Source: Hydrocarboniphaga daqingensis
GTDB taxonomy: Bacteria > Pseudomonadota > Gammaproteobacteria > Nevskiales > Nevskiaceae
Direction of reading: 5' to 3'
Assembly (NCBI RefSeq): GCF_900129825.1
Contig: NZ_FQWZ01000003.1
Span: forward strand, 240,353-304,352
DNA length: 64,000 nucleotides
The notes below the pieces were generated by a model, which was not told where the DNA came from, made no database searches, and was given only the letters and a program-made list of their open reading frames with translations. How positions within the stretch are numbered: the stretch's first letter is position 1; each line of letters starts with the position of its first letter. The position numbers and the translations under genes were made by a program. This document shows positions 37,553-47,261 of the stretch, in pieces.

Positions 37553-38378
37553 GCGGGGGTACGCGGTCGGTACGGCTTGCGCCGCCGGCAGCGTCCACGC
37601 GCTCTGCCAGATCGGCCAGCGAGGCGATCACGGCCTCGGGCTGGTGCGGATGGCGCGGCGTATTCGGGAAGATTTTCTGCAGCCAGGCATCATCCCAGCC
37701 CACGCCGTTGTAGAACACCGGCGTGACGCCGGCTGTTGCGCCGGCGACGATATCCGACACGCTGTCGCCAACATACCAACAGTGCGCGTCGGTCGGTTCA
37801 CCGAGTTGCTGCAACGCGCTGAGAATCAGGTCGGGGAACGGCTTGCGCCGCGGTACCTCATCGCCGCAAACCATCACGTCGAACAGGTCGTGCCAGCCGG
37901 TGGCATCCACCGTGTAGATTTCGTGGGCCATGAAGCGACGGGCGCGGTTGGACAGCACGCCGAGCTTGATGCCACGAGCGCGCAACCCAAGCAGCTGCTG
38001 GCGCGCGTCGGGCTCGAGCACGCGAACGGCGCCGAAATGCCGCTCGTACAGCGCGTCGAACTCGCGATGCGCGATCTGCTTGGCTTCTTCGTCGGCTCCG
38101 AACAGCAGTTCGAAGATATCGGTACGCGAGATGCGCCGCTCCGTTTTGATCTTGGGGTGCAGGCTGGTGTGCTGCCGCACGTACTGCACGAGGCGCTCAT
38201 CTTCGGCCGTCTTGGATTCGCCTGGCGGTACCAGGCGATTCAGCAGGCCGAGCGGCCCCAGGCGTGGCAACACATCGTCGAGGGCGTAGTACATCGCGTC
38301 CATCGTATCGACCAGCGTTGCATGCCAGTCGAACAGCAGCACACGGGGTCGTGGCAACCGTATCGGCATCGGTCTCAT
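37542..38378 (-). CDS. HAD-superfamily hydrolase with DxH motif I
   Basis: A 278-residue HAD hydrolase with a C1 cap. Motif I reads LLFDWHATLVDT, so the usual second Asp of DxD is His. Motif II is LGVLSNRA, motif III the Lys in RRKPFPD, and motif IV YVGDSVSDIVAGATAG. The nucleophile Asp and the Mg2+-binding end are intact. The helical cap is larger than in phosphoglycolate phosphatase. ATG 38378 has GGAG 8 bases upstream (AAGGAGAACGCCG). It is phosphatase-like, but the altered acid/base position makes the reaction uncertain. Confidence 0.8.
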   Translation of the reverse strand: MRPMPIRLPRPRVLLFDWHATLVDTMDAMYYALDDVLPRLGPLGLLNRLVPPGESKTAEDERLVQYVRQHTSLHPKIKTERRISRTDIFELLFGADEEAKQIAHREFDALYERHFGAVRVLEPDARQQLLGLRARGIKLGVLSNRARRFMAHEIYTVDATGWHDLFDVMVCGDEVPRRKPFPDLILSALQQLGEPTDAHCWYVGDSVSDIVAGATAGVTPVFYNGVGWDDAWLQKIFPNTPRHPHQPEAVIASLADLAERVDAAGGASRTDRVPPLTA

Positions 38379-38476
38379 CGGCGTTCTCCTTCCAGCGGCG
38401 CCTGTCGTCGTTCGTGCTCGAACTGGATATCGCGGCGATGCGCCGCCATGCAAGAGCCGGCACGGACGGCGAACCC

Positions 38477-38519
38477 AAAAAGAAATGCCCCGTGAGCCAG
38501 GGGTGGGACTCACGGGGCA
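38477..38519 (-). terminator. Rho-independent terminator of the candidate sRNA
   Basis: TGCCCCGTGAG/CTCACGGGGCA arms (38486-38496 and 38509-38519) with a 12-base loop, then UUUCUUUUU on minus-strand RNA (38485-38477). It ends about 100 bases before the HAD gene start at 38378, so it cannot belong to that gene and implies a transcript from further right. Confidence 0.82.
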
Positions 38520-38620
38520 CAGGTTCCGGCTCGGGGGAAGCCGGACCCGCCCAGGGAGAGAGGCGGGGAATGTGGAAAGGGAGAAACCACATTCACGGTG
38601 TTGGAGGCCGGTCGGCTCGA
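38477..38620 (-). ncRNA. Candidate small RNA with four C/U-rich hairpin loops
   Basis: On the minus strand four hairpins follow one another: arms 38593-38587/38575-38569, 38567-38562/38551-38546, 38545-38539/38531-38525 and 38519-38509/38496-38486. The last is an 11-base perfect stem followed by UUUCUUUUU, a Rho-independent terminator. All four loops contain UCCC or CCCC on the RNA (UUUCUCCCUUU, UCUCUCCCUG, UCCCCCG, UCCCACCCCUGG), sequences able to pair with Shine-Dalgarno regions. The architecture recalls sX13-type C-rich-loop sRNAs of Xanthomonas. The 5' end is not defined. A 51-codon open frame overlaps but seems incidental. Confidence 0.6.
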
Positions 38621-38884
38621 ATAGTTCAGTGGCATCGTCAGAAACTTTTTGCCGACCTTGGCCATGCGTTCGACAGACGTCGTTTATCCCAGTGGAAACA
38701 AACGATTGCGCGGCTATGGCCGAAAGCCCGCCAGAGTTGAAAGCGGGCACGCCGTTGCGGGCACGGCCCGATCACATTTGCCGATCGCGATCGCAGCGGT
38801 CTGATGTCGCGGGGTATTGCCGGCCGCGGTCGCGTGGCCGATGCTCGCGCCCGGCCATCAACGCGCCGTCGCTCGACTCCTCGC

Positions 38885-39622
38885 ATGCCTTCCGCCAAGT
38901 CCACGCCGTACTTCACGCCGCAATCGCTGCGATTTCTGACCGAGCTGTCGCGCAACAACAACCGCGAGTGGTTCACCGAACACAAGGCGCAGTACGAGGC
39001 CTCGCTGCGCGAGCCCAGCCTGCGGCTGATCGCCGACATGGCCGAACCGCTGGCGACGATTTCGCCGCAGCTACGGGCCGAGCCGAAGCGGGTTGGCGGC
39101 TCGCTATTCCGCATTCACCGCGACGTGCGCTTTTCGGGCGACAAGAGTCCTTACAAGCGCCACGTCGGCATTACCTTCTTTCATGCGGCAACGCGCGCCG
39201 TGGCACGCTCGGAAGGCAGCAATGCGTCGATGGGGCGGCTCGATGCCCCGGTGTTGTACTTGCACATCCAGCCAGGCGCCAGCTTCGTTGGCGGTGGCAT
39301 CTGGCATCCCCAGCCCGACACACTGAAGCTGATCCGCGACTACCTGCTGAACAATCCGCGCAGCTGGAAGGACGCCACTCGCAAGCCAGGCCTGCCCGAT
39401 CCCTGGCATTTGGACGGCGAGGCACTGACGCGGCCGCCGCGCGGCTACGACCCGGCGCATGAACTGATCGACGATCTGAAGCGCAAGGACTTCATTGCCA
39501 GCCGCGCGCTGAGCGATGACGAGGTGATGGCGCCGGATCTGGTCAAGCGCCTGACGCGGCACTACGAGCAGATCGCGCCGTTGTACGACTGGCTGTGCGG
39601 CGCGCTCGATCTGGACTTCTAG
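38885..39622 (+). CDS. DUF2461 family protein
   Basis: A 245-residue cytosolic protein of the DUF2461 (TIGR02453) family. Landmarks are FTPQSLRFLTELSRNNNREWFTEHKAQYE at the N-terminus, RVGGSLFRIHRDVRFSGDKSPYKRHVG, YLHIQPGASFVGGGIWHPQPDTL and a C-terminal HYEQIAPLYDWLCGAL. Function is unknown in the family. ATG 38885 starts the conserved part; upstream in-frame sequence to 38804 is Arg-rich and not part of the family. It stands alone between the candidate sRNA and the HU gene. Confidence 0.85.
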   Translation: MPSAKSTPYFTPQSLRFLTELSRNNNREWFTEHKAQYEASLREPSLRLIADMAEPLATISPQLRAEPKRVGGSLFRIHRDVRFSGDKSPYKRHVGITFFHAATRAVARSEGSNASMGRLDAPVLYLHIQPGASFVGGGIWHPQPDTLKLIRDYLLNNPRSWKDATRKPGLPDPWHLDGEALTRPPRGYDPAHELIDDLKRKDFIASRALSDDEVMAPDLVKRLTRHYEQIAPLYDWLCGALDLDF

Positions 39623-39679
39623 GCGGCAATACGAGGGTGCGCTGCCGTTGCTTCGTGCGCGGCACGGATGCCGAGCACT

Positions 39680-39726
39680 GAAAACACAGAGGGCATGGCG
39701 AAGTCCGTAGACCCGGCCATGCCCTC
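39680..39726 (-). terminator. Hairpin terminator of the HU-like gene
   Basis: Perfect 11-base arms GAGGGCATGGC (39689-39699) and GCCATGCCCTC (39716-39726), 16-base loop, followed on the minus strand by a modest U-tract (UGUGUUUUC). It lies 50 bases after the HU-like stop codon. Confidence 0.68.
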
Positions 39727-39775
39727 ATCGTGGATGCTGCGATGGCAGCATCCAGTCAAGGCTTTTGCGGCGCGA

Positions 39776-40165
39776 TTAGAGCGCAGCGTCCTTGAGCTTC
39801 TTCAGCGGCCGCACCTTGACCTTCACCGAGGCGGGCTTGGCGGCGAACACCTGCTCTTCCTTGGTGAACGGGTTGATGCCCTTGCGCTTGGGCTTGGCCG
39901 GCACCGAAACGGCGGTGATCTTCAGCAGGCCCGGCAGCGTGAACGAGCGCGCGCCCTTCTTGCTGATCGACGAATGCACGGCGGTTTCCAGCGCGGCCAG
40001 CACCGAGCGCACTTCCTTGCCGGCGAGGCCGGTGGCTTCGGCCAGATGCGCGACCAGGCCGGTCTTGCTCATCGTTTCCTTGATCGGCTTGGCGGCGGCC
40101 GGCTTGGCAGCCGACTTGGCGGCCTTGGCAGGAGCCTTCTTCTTCACGGCTTTCTTCGTGCTCAT
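39776..40165 (-). CDS. HU-family DNA-binding protein with Lys/Ala-rich N-terminal arm
   Basis: A 129-residue nucleoid protein. The first 30 residues (KKAVKKKAPAKAAKSAAKPAAAK) are Lys/Ala/Pro-rich like a histone H1 tail. The rest is an HU/IHF fold: MSKTGLVAHLAEATGLAGKEVRSVLAALETAVHSSISKKGARSFTLPGLLKITAV, then the arm PAKPKRKGINPFTKEEQVFAAKPA with the intercalating-loop Pro. HU would bend and coat DNA, and the basic arm should raise affinity and may be modified. ATG 40165 starts the arm. A hairpin terminator follows. Confidence 0.88.
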   Translation of the reverse strand: MSTKKAVKKKAPAKAAKSAAKPAAAKPIKETMSKTGLVAHLAEATGLAGKEVRSVLAALETAVHSSISKKGARSFTLPGLLKITAVSVPAKPKRKGINPFTKEEQVFAAKPASVKVKVRPLKKLKDAAL

Positions 40166-40380
40166 GGGGTGATGTCGTCCTCGATGCGTGGGTTTATATG
40201 CCGATCTGAGCCGCGTTTTGGCGTCGGCAGCGTGGAATGTAGGGCAAGCGCGAGCGCGCGCCAAGCCCGCCGAGCGAAAATCAGGCGGTTTTTAGCGGGT
40301 TTTTGTAAAAACTCCGGCATTCCGATCAGGCATAATCTGTCACGCCGGTCGATGCGCCGTGTCACTTTCGGGAGAACAGC

Positions 40381-41307
40381 TTGCAGTCGATCATCTCCGT
40401 CCAGGCGCTGACCAAGGCCTATGCGTCCGGTCACCAGGCGCTTAAGGGCATCGACCTCGACATTCGTCGCGGCGAAATCTTCGCGCTACTGGGCCCCAAC
40501 GGCGCTGGAAAAACGACGCTGATCAGCATCATCTGCGGCATCGTCAACCCCAGCAGCGGAGTCGTCCTCGCCGACGGTCACGATATCGTCCGTGACTATC
40601 GTGCGGCGCGCAGCAAGATCGGCCTGGTGCCGCAGGAGTTGTCGACCGACTCGTTCGAGACCGTCTGGGCTACGGTCAATTTCAGCCGTGGTTTGTTCGG
40701 CAAGCCGGCCAATCCGGCGCTGGTCGAAAAGCTGCTGCGCGAGCTGTCGCTATGGGACAAGCGTGACTCACGGATCATGGCCCTGTCGGGTGGCATGAAG
40801 CGCCGCGTGATGATCGCCAAGGCGCTGTCCCATGAACCGCAGATTCTGTTTCTCGACGAGCCGACGGCCGGTGTCGATGTCGAACTACGACGCGACATGT
40901 GGGAGATGGTCCATCGTCTGCGCGCCAGCGGCGTGACGATCATCCTGACCACGCACTACATCGAAGAAGCCGAGCAGATGGCCGACCGGATCGGCGTCAT
41001 CAGCCAGGGCCGCATCATCCTGGTCGAGGAGAAAGCGCGCTTGATGGCACAGCTTGGCAAGAAGCAGCTGAGCCTGCAGTTGCAGTCGCCGCTGGCGGCG
41101 ATTCCGGAAGAGTTCGCGCAGTACCCGCTGGAGCTGTCGGCCGACGGCCAGACGCTGGTCTATACATTCGATGCGCAAGGCGAGCAGACCGGCATTGCGC
41201 CGCTACTGCGCCGGCTCGGTGACCATGGCATCGACTTCAAGAGCCTGTCGTCGAGCGAGAGTTCGCTGGAGGACATTTTCGTCAGTCTGGTGAGGCAGCC
41301 CCGATGA
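40381..41307 (+). CDS. yadG: ABC exporter ATP-binding protein (YadG-like)
   Basis: A 308-residue ATPase, equal in length to E. coli YadG. It has Walker [10 protein letters not shown], the Q-loop region [15 protein letters not shown], signature LSGGMKRR, Walker [13 protein letters not shown] and the H-loop TTHY. It powers an ABC-2 exporter of unknown substrate. The start is TTG 40381, with GGGAG 6 bases upstream (CGGGAGAACAGC), and a CATAAT -10-like hexamer lies at 40331-40336. It overlaps the permease gene by 4 bases (ATGA). Confidence 0.9.
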   Translation: MQSIISVQALTKAYASGHQALKGIDLDIRRGEIFALLGPNGAGKTTLISIICGIVNPSSGVVLADGHDIVRDYRAARSKIGLVPQELSTDSFETVWATVNFSRGLFGKPANPALVEKLLRELSLWDKRDSRIMALSGGMKRRVMIAKALSHEPQILFLDEPTAGVDVELRRDMWEMVHRLRASGVTIILTTHYIEEAEQMADRIGVISQGRIILVEEKARLMAQLGKKQLSLQLQSPLAAIPEEFAQYPLELSADGQTLVYTFDAQGEQTGIAPLLRRLGDHGIDFKSLSSSESSLEDIFVSLVRQPR

Positions 41308-42077
41308 CATCGCTGGTCAATCTCTACGCGATCCGCGCGATCTATCGCTTCGAAATGGCGCGCACGTTCCGCACCCTGATGCAGAGTATTGCCTCACCGG
41401 TGTTGTCGACGTCGCTGTATTTCATCGTATTCGGCGCTGCGATCGGCTCTCGCGTCGGCGCCATCGACGGCATCAGCTACGCCGCCTTCATCATCCCCGG
41501 CTTGATCATGCTGTCGCTGCTCAACGAAAGCATCTCCAATGCCTCGTTCGGCATCTACATGCCGCGCTTCAGCGGCACGATCTACGAGGTGCTATCGGCG
41601 CCGGTGTCGTACTTCGAGGTGGTTTGCGGCTACGTCGGCGCGGCAGCGTCCAAGTCGCTGATCCTCGGTGTGCTGATCCTGATCACGGCGCGCTTGTTCG
41701 TCGATTACAGCGTGATGCATCCGGTCTGGATGCTCGGCTTCCTGCTGCTGACGTCGGTCACCTTCAGCCTGTTCGGCTTCATCATCGGCATCTGGGCTGA
41801 CGGCTTTGAAAAGCTGCAAGTCGTACCGATGATGATCATCACACCGCTGACCTTCCTCGGCGGCAGCTTCTACTCGATCGGCATGTTGCCGCCGTTTTGG
41901 CAGAAGCTGGCGTTGTTCAACCCGGTGGTCTATCTGATCAGCGGGTTCCGCTGGAGCTTTTATGGCGTCGCCGATGTCAGCGTCGGCGTCAGCCTCGGCA
42001 TGACGCTGCTGTTCATGCTGATCTGCATCGTCGGTATCGCGTGGATCTTCCGCACCGGCTACCGCCTCAAGACTTGA
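41304..42077 (+). CDS. yadH: ABC-2 type permease (YadH-like)
   Basis: A 257-residue inner-membrane permease with six hydrophobic segments and ABC-2 features: an N-terminal amphipathic coupling region ([32 protein letters not shown]), [16 protein letters not shown], and the conserved [12 protein letters not shown]-x-LPPFWQK before the last helices. Length and order match YadGH. It forms a dimer with the preceding ATPase. It is translationally coupled to that gene and followed after 11 bases by a small unknown gene. Confidence 0.9.
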   Translation: MTSLVNLYAIRAIYRFEMARTFRTLMQSIASPVLSTSLYFIVFGAAIGSRVGAIDGISYAAFIIPGLIMLSLLNESISNASFGIYMPRFSGTIYEVLSAPVSYFEVVCGYVGAAASKSLILGVLILITARLFVDYSVMHPVWMLGFLLLTSVTFSLFGFIIGIWADGFEKLQVVPMMIITPLTFLGGSFYSIGMLPPFWQKLALFNPVVYLISGFRWSFYGVADVSVGVSLGMTLLFMLICIVGIAWIFRTGYRLKT

Positions 42078-42088
42078 TTGGACCCCAG

Positions 42089-42475
42089 ATGATCGAACAC
42101 AGCCATATCCAGAAGTTCGCCGCGGTCATTGCCGAGGCGGTGTTGACCTACCTCGACTCCGGCGAGCCGCAATGGGTGACCTGGGACGGCTATTCGCACC
42201 GCTTCGACTTCACCGTGTTCGCACTCGACGCCGGTGATACGCCGGCGATGCTGATGATCGACGAGAACTGGCCCAAGGCCGTTGGCGATGTTGCCGAGAT
42301 CATCGACCCGGAGCATCCCGAGTTCGACATCGACGCGCTGCGCAACGCGATCGAGGCGCAGATCATGGACGAGGGTTACGGCGAGCGCCTGCTGAAAGTG
42401 TTCCAGGAGCGTCTGGAGCGAATCCGTTCGGGCGAGATCGAAGACGACCAGCCGGACGAGCCCGACGAAACCTGA
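42089..42475 (+). CDS. Hypothetical acidic protein after YadGH
   Basis: A 128-residue cytosolic protein rich in Asp and Glu (the terminus is SGEIEDDQPDEPDET). It has Trp-containing strands (PQWVTWDGYSHRFDFTVFALD, MLMIDENWPKAVGDVAEIIDPEHPEFD) and then a helical part. No family is recognised. ATG 42089 lies 11 bases after yadH, so it is probably the third gene of that operon; a supporting or quality-control role for the exporter is conceivable but unsupported. Confidence 0.62.
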   Translation: MIEHSHIQKFAAVIAEAVLTYLDSGEPQWVTWDGYSHRFDFTVFALDAGDTPAMLMIDENWPKAVGDVAEIIDPEHPEFDIDALRNAIEAQIMDEGYGERLLKVFQERLERIRSGEIEDDQPDEPDET

Positions 42476-42499
42476 GCCTGCCGGCCGCCGTACCGGCCG

Positions 42500-42994
42500 C
42501 TACACGACGTAGATGCCCGGCTCGCGCTTCTCGCACTTGAGCACGAAGCTCGACCGCACATCCTTGATGCCGGGCAGCGCCAGCAGATTGCGCGACATCA
42601 GCTCGGCATAGGCGTCGAGGTCGCTGGTGACGATATGCAGCAGGTAGTCGACGCTGCCGGTCATCAAGTAGCAGGCGCGCACTTCGGGCAGGCCGCGAAT
42701 CGCGTCGTGCAGGCGGTCGACGTTGTCCGGTGTCTGCCGTTCCAGGCTGATCTGGACGAAAGCTTCCACGTTCAAGCCCAGCGCCTTGCGCTGCACCATC
42801 GTCGTGTAGCCGCCGAGCACACCGCGCTCCTCCAATTGCTTGACGCGACGCAGGCAGGCCGCCGGCGACAGGCCGACCTGCTCGGCCAACGCCAGATTGG
42901 AGATCCGCGCGTCGCGTGCCAGCCCGGCCAGGATGCGGTGATCGAGGCGGTCCAGCGTGCTCGCAACAATATTGCTTGTATCGGGCATCGGCAT
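42500..42994 (-). CDS. Lrp/AsnC family regulator of the tyrosine-degradation operon
   Basis: A 164-residue feast/famine regulator with an N-terminal HTH (LDRLDHRILAGLARDARISNLALAEQVGLSPAACLRRVKQLEERGVLGGY) and a C-terminal RAM ligand domain (AFVQISLERQTPDNV ... VRACYLMTGSVDYLLHIVTSDL). Such proteins form octamers and sense amino acids. It is divergent from the Phe/Tyr catabolic operon by 98 bases. AATATTGC occurs twice, 31 bases apart, at its own start (42968 and 42999). ATG 42994 or 42988 could be used. Confidence 0.87.
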   Translation of the reverse strand: MPMPDTSNIVASTLDRLDHRILAGLARDARISNLALAEQVGLSPAACLRRVKQLEERGVLGGYTTMVQRKALGLNVEAFVQISLERQTPDNVDRLHDAIRGLPEVRACYLMTGSVDYLLHIVTSDLDAYAELMSRNLLALPGIKDVRSSFVLKCEKREPGIYVV

Positions 42995-43006
42995 CTTGAA
43001 TATTGC
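42968..43006. promoter_or_regulatory. Phased AATATTGC repeats, candidate Lrp-type binding sites
   Basis: AATATTGC lies at 42968-42975 and again at 42999-43006, same orientation, 31 bases start to start (about three helical turns). One copy lies inside the 5' end of the Lrp-type gene and the other just upstream. This suits a wrapped Lrp octamer controlling itself and the divergent operon. Confidence 0.42.
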
Positions 43007-43092
43007 GTAATCAAGGCGTATCACTGCTGATATAGATAGCACATTGATCGAAGCGCTCCCTAACATTGTCTGCAACAGACAGGAGCTTCGCC

Positions 43093-44163
<1,071 letters not shown>

Positions 44164-44167
44164 CGCC

Positions 44168-45103
44168 ATGGACGCACACGGCGCTCGCGGCAACCCGTTC
44201 GAAGTCGCCGGCAGCTGCCAGCTGCGTGGCGACTATCAGCACTGCGGCGCGGACTATCGCGTTGAGCAGGACTACGCCCGGTACACAGCGGCCGATCACG
44301 CATTGTGGCGGCGCTTGTATGCGCGCCAAGCGCAGTTGATCGAGCGTTATGCGGCGCCGGCCTTCATCGACGGCGTACGCGCCTTGGACATGGCCGACGC
44401 GATTCCGCGTTTTGATCGCGTCAATACGCTGCTGCATCGTGCCACCGGCTGGCAGCTGGTCGCCGTGCCGGGCCTGATTCCGAACGATGTGTTCTTTGGC
44501 TATCTGTCGCGGCGTGAGTTTCCGGTCAGCGTCTGGCTGCGCCGCGAAGACGAGTTCGACTACTTGGTCGAGCCCGATATCTTTCACGACTTCTTCGGCC
44601 ATGTGCCGCTGCTGAGCAACCCGGTGTTTGCCGATTACCTGCAGGCCTACGGCGCGCAGGGACGCATCGCCGTGGACCTGGATGCGGTTGAACCGATGTC
44701 GCGCCTGTACTGGTACATGGTCGAGTTCGGCTTGATCCGCACGCCACAGGGCCTGCGCGCATTCGGCGCCGGCATCTTGTCGTCGGGCAGCGAAACGGCT
44801 TACTGCATCGAATCGCCTCAGCCGCACCGGATCGCGTTCAATCTGGAGCGTGTGATGCAAACGGCCTACCGGATCGATACGTTTCAGCAGACCTACTTCG
44901 TACTCGATCGCTTTGACCAGCTGTTTGAATCGACTCGCGGCGATCTGCGCGAGCGCCTGCTGCGCATCAGTGCCCAGGCACCGATTGCCGCCACACAGGT
45001 GCAGGCCGACGATCAGGTGATCAGCCGAGGACAATGGCCGGTCGTAGTCAGTAGTCTCGATTCAGGTCCCATGGTCACTGATCTTCAGGGAGCGCCGCAA
45101 TGA
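44168..45103 (+). CDS. phhA: Phenylalanine 4-monooxygenase
   Basis: A 311-residue bacterial phenylalanine hydroxylase making tyrosine with tetrahydropterin and O2. Iron ligands are His140 and His145 in DIFHDFFGHVPLL and Glu186 in YWYMVEFGL. EYFPV-like REFPVSVWLRREDEFDYLVEPD and ILSSGSETAY are further family blocks. ATG 44168 lies 4 bases after hpd; the gene ends in an ATGA overlap with hmgA. The pterin dehydratase PhhB, often adjacent in pseudomonads, is missing here. Confidence 0.94.
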   Translation: MDAHGARGNPFEVAGSCQLRGDYQHCGADYRVEQDYARYTAADHALWRRLYARQAQLIERYAAPAFIDGVRALDMADAIPRFDRVNTLLHRATGWQLVAVPGLIPNDVFFGYLSRREFPVSVWLRREDEFDYLVEPDIFHDFFGHVPLLSNPVFADYLQAYGAQGRIAVDLDAVEPMSRLYWYMVEFGLIRTPQGLRAFGAGILSSGSETAYCIESPQPHRIAFNLERVMQTAYRIDTFQQTYFVLDRFDQLFESTRGDLRERLLRISAQAPIAATQVQADDQVISRGQWPVVVSSLDSGPMVTDLQGAPQ

Positions 45104-46248
45104 GCGACCGCAAGTGGATCTACCGTCCGCCCAGCGAGGGCCGCACATCACGCCAGGCGCATGCCGATCTGCCCGACGGATGCTACGAGCGCGAGCTCGG
45201 CAAGAACGGCTTCTTCGGCCCGTCGACGCAGATGATGCACACGCATCCGCCGACCGGCTGGACGTCCTGGGAAGGCCCGCTGCGGCCGCGTGCGTTTGAT
45301 CTGACGCAGTTGCCGGTGCAAGGCGCATCGCCATGGGACGCGGCCAGCGTGCTGCTCAACGCTGCGGTGCAAATGCGTTACTGGCGTTGCACGGCGAGCA
45401 TGGATCATCTGGTGCGCAATGGCGATGGCGATGAGTTGCTGTTCGTACACGACGGGCAGGCCGAGCTGTTCTGTGACTACGGCCATCTGAGCGTGGTCAG
45501 CGGCGACTACGTGGTGCTGCCGCGCGGCACGATGTGGCGCATCGAGTGCGCCGCGCCGATTACGCTGCTGCTGATCGAAGCCACTGGCAGCAGCTATCAG
45601 CTGCCCGGCAAGGGCCTGGTCGGCGAGCAGGCGATCTTCGACCCGGCGATGTTCGACTTACCGGCGATCGACGATGCTTTCTGTCGGCAGCGCGCGCTCG
45701 TCGGCGACTGGCGGGTGCGGATCAAGCGCCGCAACCAGTTGTCGACCGTGTTGTATCCGTTCAATCCGCTCGATGCCGAAGGCTGGCACGGGACGCTGCA
45801 CCCGGTGCGGATCAACGTGCGCGACTTGCGGCCGCTGATGTCGCACCGCTATCACTTGCCGCCGTCGGCACACACCACGTTCGTCGCCGACCGCTTCGTT
45901 GTCTGCACGTTCGTACCGCGGCCGTTCGAGACCGATCCGGGTGCGCTGAAGGTGCCGTTCTTCCACAACAACGACGACTACGACGAAGTGATCTTCTATC
46001 ACGCCGGTGACTTCTTCTCGCGCGATGGCATCCATCCCGGCATGGTCACGCTGCATCCCTGTGGCTTCACGCATGGCCCGCATCCGAAGGCCTTGAGCCG
46101 GATGTTCCATCAGACCAAGCCTGGCACCGACGAGTATGCGGTGATGATCGACACGCGCGATGCGCTCGACATCGGCGAGCTGGCGATGCAGGTCGAGCGC
46201 GCCGACTACCACCAAAGCTGGCGCATGCCGGCGCCGGGTGCGCCGTGA
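45100..46248 (+). CDS. hmgA: Homogentisate 1,2-dioxygenase (short form)
   Basis: A 382-residue cupin-type ring-opening dioxygenase, shorter than the usual 430-440-residue enzyme. It opens homogentisate to maleylacetoacetate. The iron region is FFHNNDDYDEVIFYHAGDFFSRDGIHPGMVTLHPCGFTHGPHPKA, carrying the His, Glu, His set near the C-terminus. The central strand LFVHDGQAELFCDYGHLSVVSGDYVVLPRGTMWR is a cupin core. Position between phhA and fahA with 4-base overlaps on both sides supports the role. Confidence 0.9.
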   Translation: MSDRKWIYRPPSEGRTSRQAHADLPDGCYERELGKNGFFGPSTQMMHTHPPTGWTSWEGPLRPRAFDLTQLPVQGASPWDAASVLLNAAVQMRYWRCTASMDHLVRNGDGDELLFVHDGQAELFCDYGHLSVVSGDYVVLPRGTMWRIECAAPITLLLIEATGSSYQLPGKGLVGEQAIFDPAMFDLPAIDDAFCRQRALVGDWRVRIKRRNQLSTVLYPFNPLDAEGWHGTLHPVRINVRDLRPLMSHRYHLPPSAHTTFVADRFVVCTFVPRPFETDPGALKVPFFHNNDDYDEVIFYHAGDFFSRDGIHPGMVTLHPCGFTHGPHPKALSRMFHQTKPGTDEYAVMIDTRDALDIGELAMQVERADYHQSWRMPAPGAP

Positions 46249-47261
46249 AGCTCGCGACGCTGCGTGACGGCACGCGCGACGGCCGCCTGGTCGTGGTATC
46301 GCGTGACTTGAGCGTGTGCATGCCGGCCGCCGTCACCACGTTGCAGCAGGCGCTCGATCAATGGGATCAAGCCGAGCCGCTGCTGCAGCAGCAGTATCAG
46401 CGGGTCAATGCCGGCGGCGCGACGTTGGCCGCGTTCGATCCGTGCGCTTGCTTGTCGCCGCTGCCGCGTGCGTATCAGTGGATTGATGGCTCGGCCTACG
46501 TCAATCATGTGGAACTGGTGCGCAAGGCGCGCGGCGCCGACATGCCGGCGAGCTTCTGGACCGACCCGCTGATGTACCAGGGCGGCAGCGATGCCTTTCT
46601 GGCGCCCCGCGAGCCGATCCCGCTGGCCGATGTCGAGTGGGGCGCCGATTTCGAGGCTGAGATCGCCGTTGTCACAACGGATGTCGCGGCCGGTGCCGAC
46701 CGTGCGACGGCCCAGCGCAGCATTCGTTTGCTGATGCTGGTCAACGACGTGTCGCTGCGCGGCTTGATCCCGGGTGAGCTGGCCAAGGGCTTTGGATTCT
46801 TCCAGTCCAAGCCTTCCTCGGCATTCTCGCCGGTGGCGGTCACGCCCGATGAACTGGGCGCCGCATGGGACGGCGCGCGTCTGCATCGTCCGCTGCTGAG
46901 CACGCTCAACGGCCTTGCATTCGGATGCCCAAATGCCGGCGTCGACATGACGTTCGACTTCCCGACATTGATCGCGCACGCGGCACGCACGCGACCCTTG
47001 AGCGCCGGCAGCATCGTCGGCAGCGGCACGGTCAGCAATCGCGACGCCGATGGCGGGCCGGGCCGTCCGGTCGCACAGGGCGGTGTTGGCTACAGCTGCA
47101 TCGCCGAGTTGCGCACCGTCGAGACCTTGCAGACCGGTAAGCCGCAAACGCCGTTTCTGCAGATCGGCGATCGCGTCCGCATCGAGATGGTCGACGAGGA
47201 CGGCTGCAGCGTATTCGGCGCGATCGACCAATGCGTCGCCGCGCCAGTCGCGTCGTCATGA
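46245..47261 (+). CDS. fahA: Fumarylacetoacetate hydrolase
   Basis: A 338-residue FAH-family hydrolase that splits fumarylacetoacetate to fumarate and acetoacetate. The Mg2+/Ca2+-site block is VEWGADFEAEIAVVT, then NDVSLRGLIPGELAKGFGFFQSKPSSAFSPV and a terminal GSGTVSNRD followed by LQIGDRVRIEM. The N-terminal domain is shorter than in the mammalian enzyme. GTG 46245 overlaps hmgA by 4 bases and the stop overlaps the next ATG. It completes the carbon-carbon cleavage step of the pathway. Confidence 0.9.
   Translation: MKLATLRDGTRDGRLVVVSRDLSVCMPAAVTTLQQALDQWDQAEPLLQQQYQRVNAGGATLAAFDPCACLSPLPRAYQWIDGSAYVNHVELVRKARGADMPASFWTDPLMYQGGSDAFLAPREPIPLADVEWGADFEAEIAVVTTDVAAGADRATAQRSIRLLMLVNDVSLRGLIPGELAKGFGFFQSKPSSAFSPVAVTPDELGAAWDGARLHRPLLSTLNGLAFGCPNAGVDMTFDFPTLIAHAARTRPLSAGSIVGSGTVSNRDADGGPGRPVAQGGVGYSCIAELRTVETLQTGKPQTPFLQIGDRVRIEMVDEDGCSVFGAIDQCVAAPVASS

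Noticed and set aside
38510-38665. 51-codon minus-strand frame (MAKVGKKFLTMP...) overlapping the candidate sRNA
   Set aside because: No good ribosome site seen and its stop falls inside the terminator stem; the hairpin order fits RNA better. Kept as a possible alternative.
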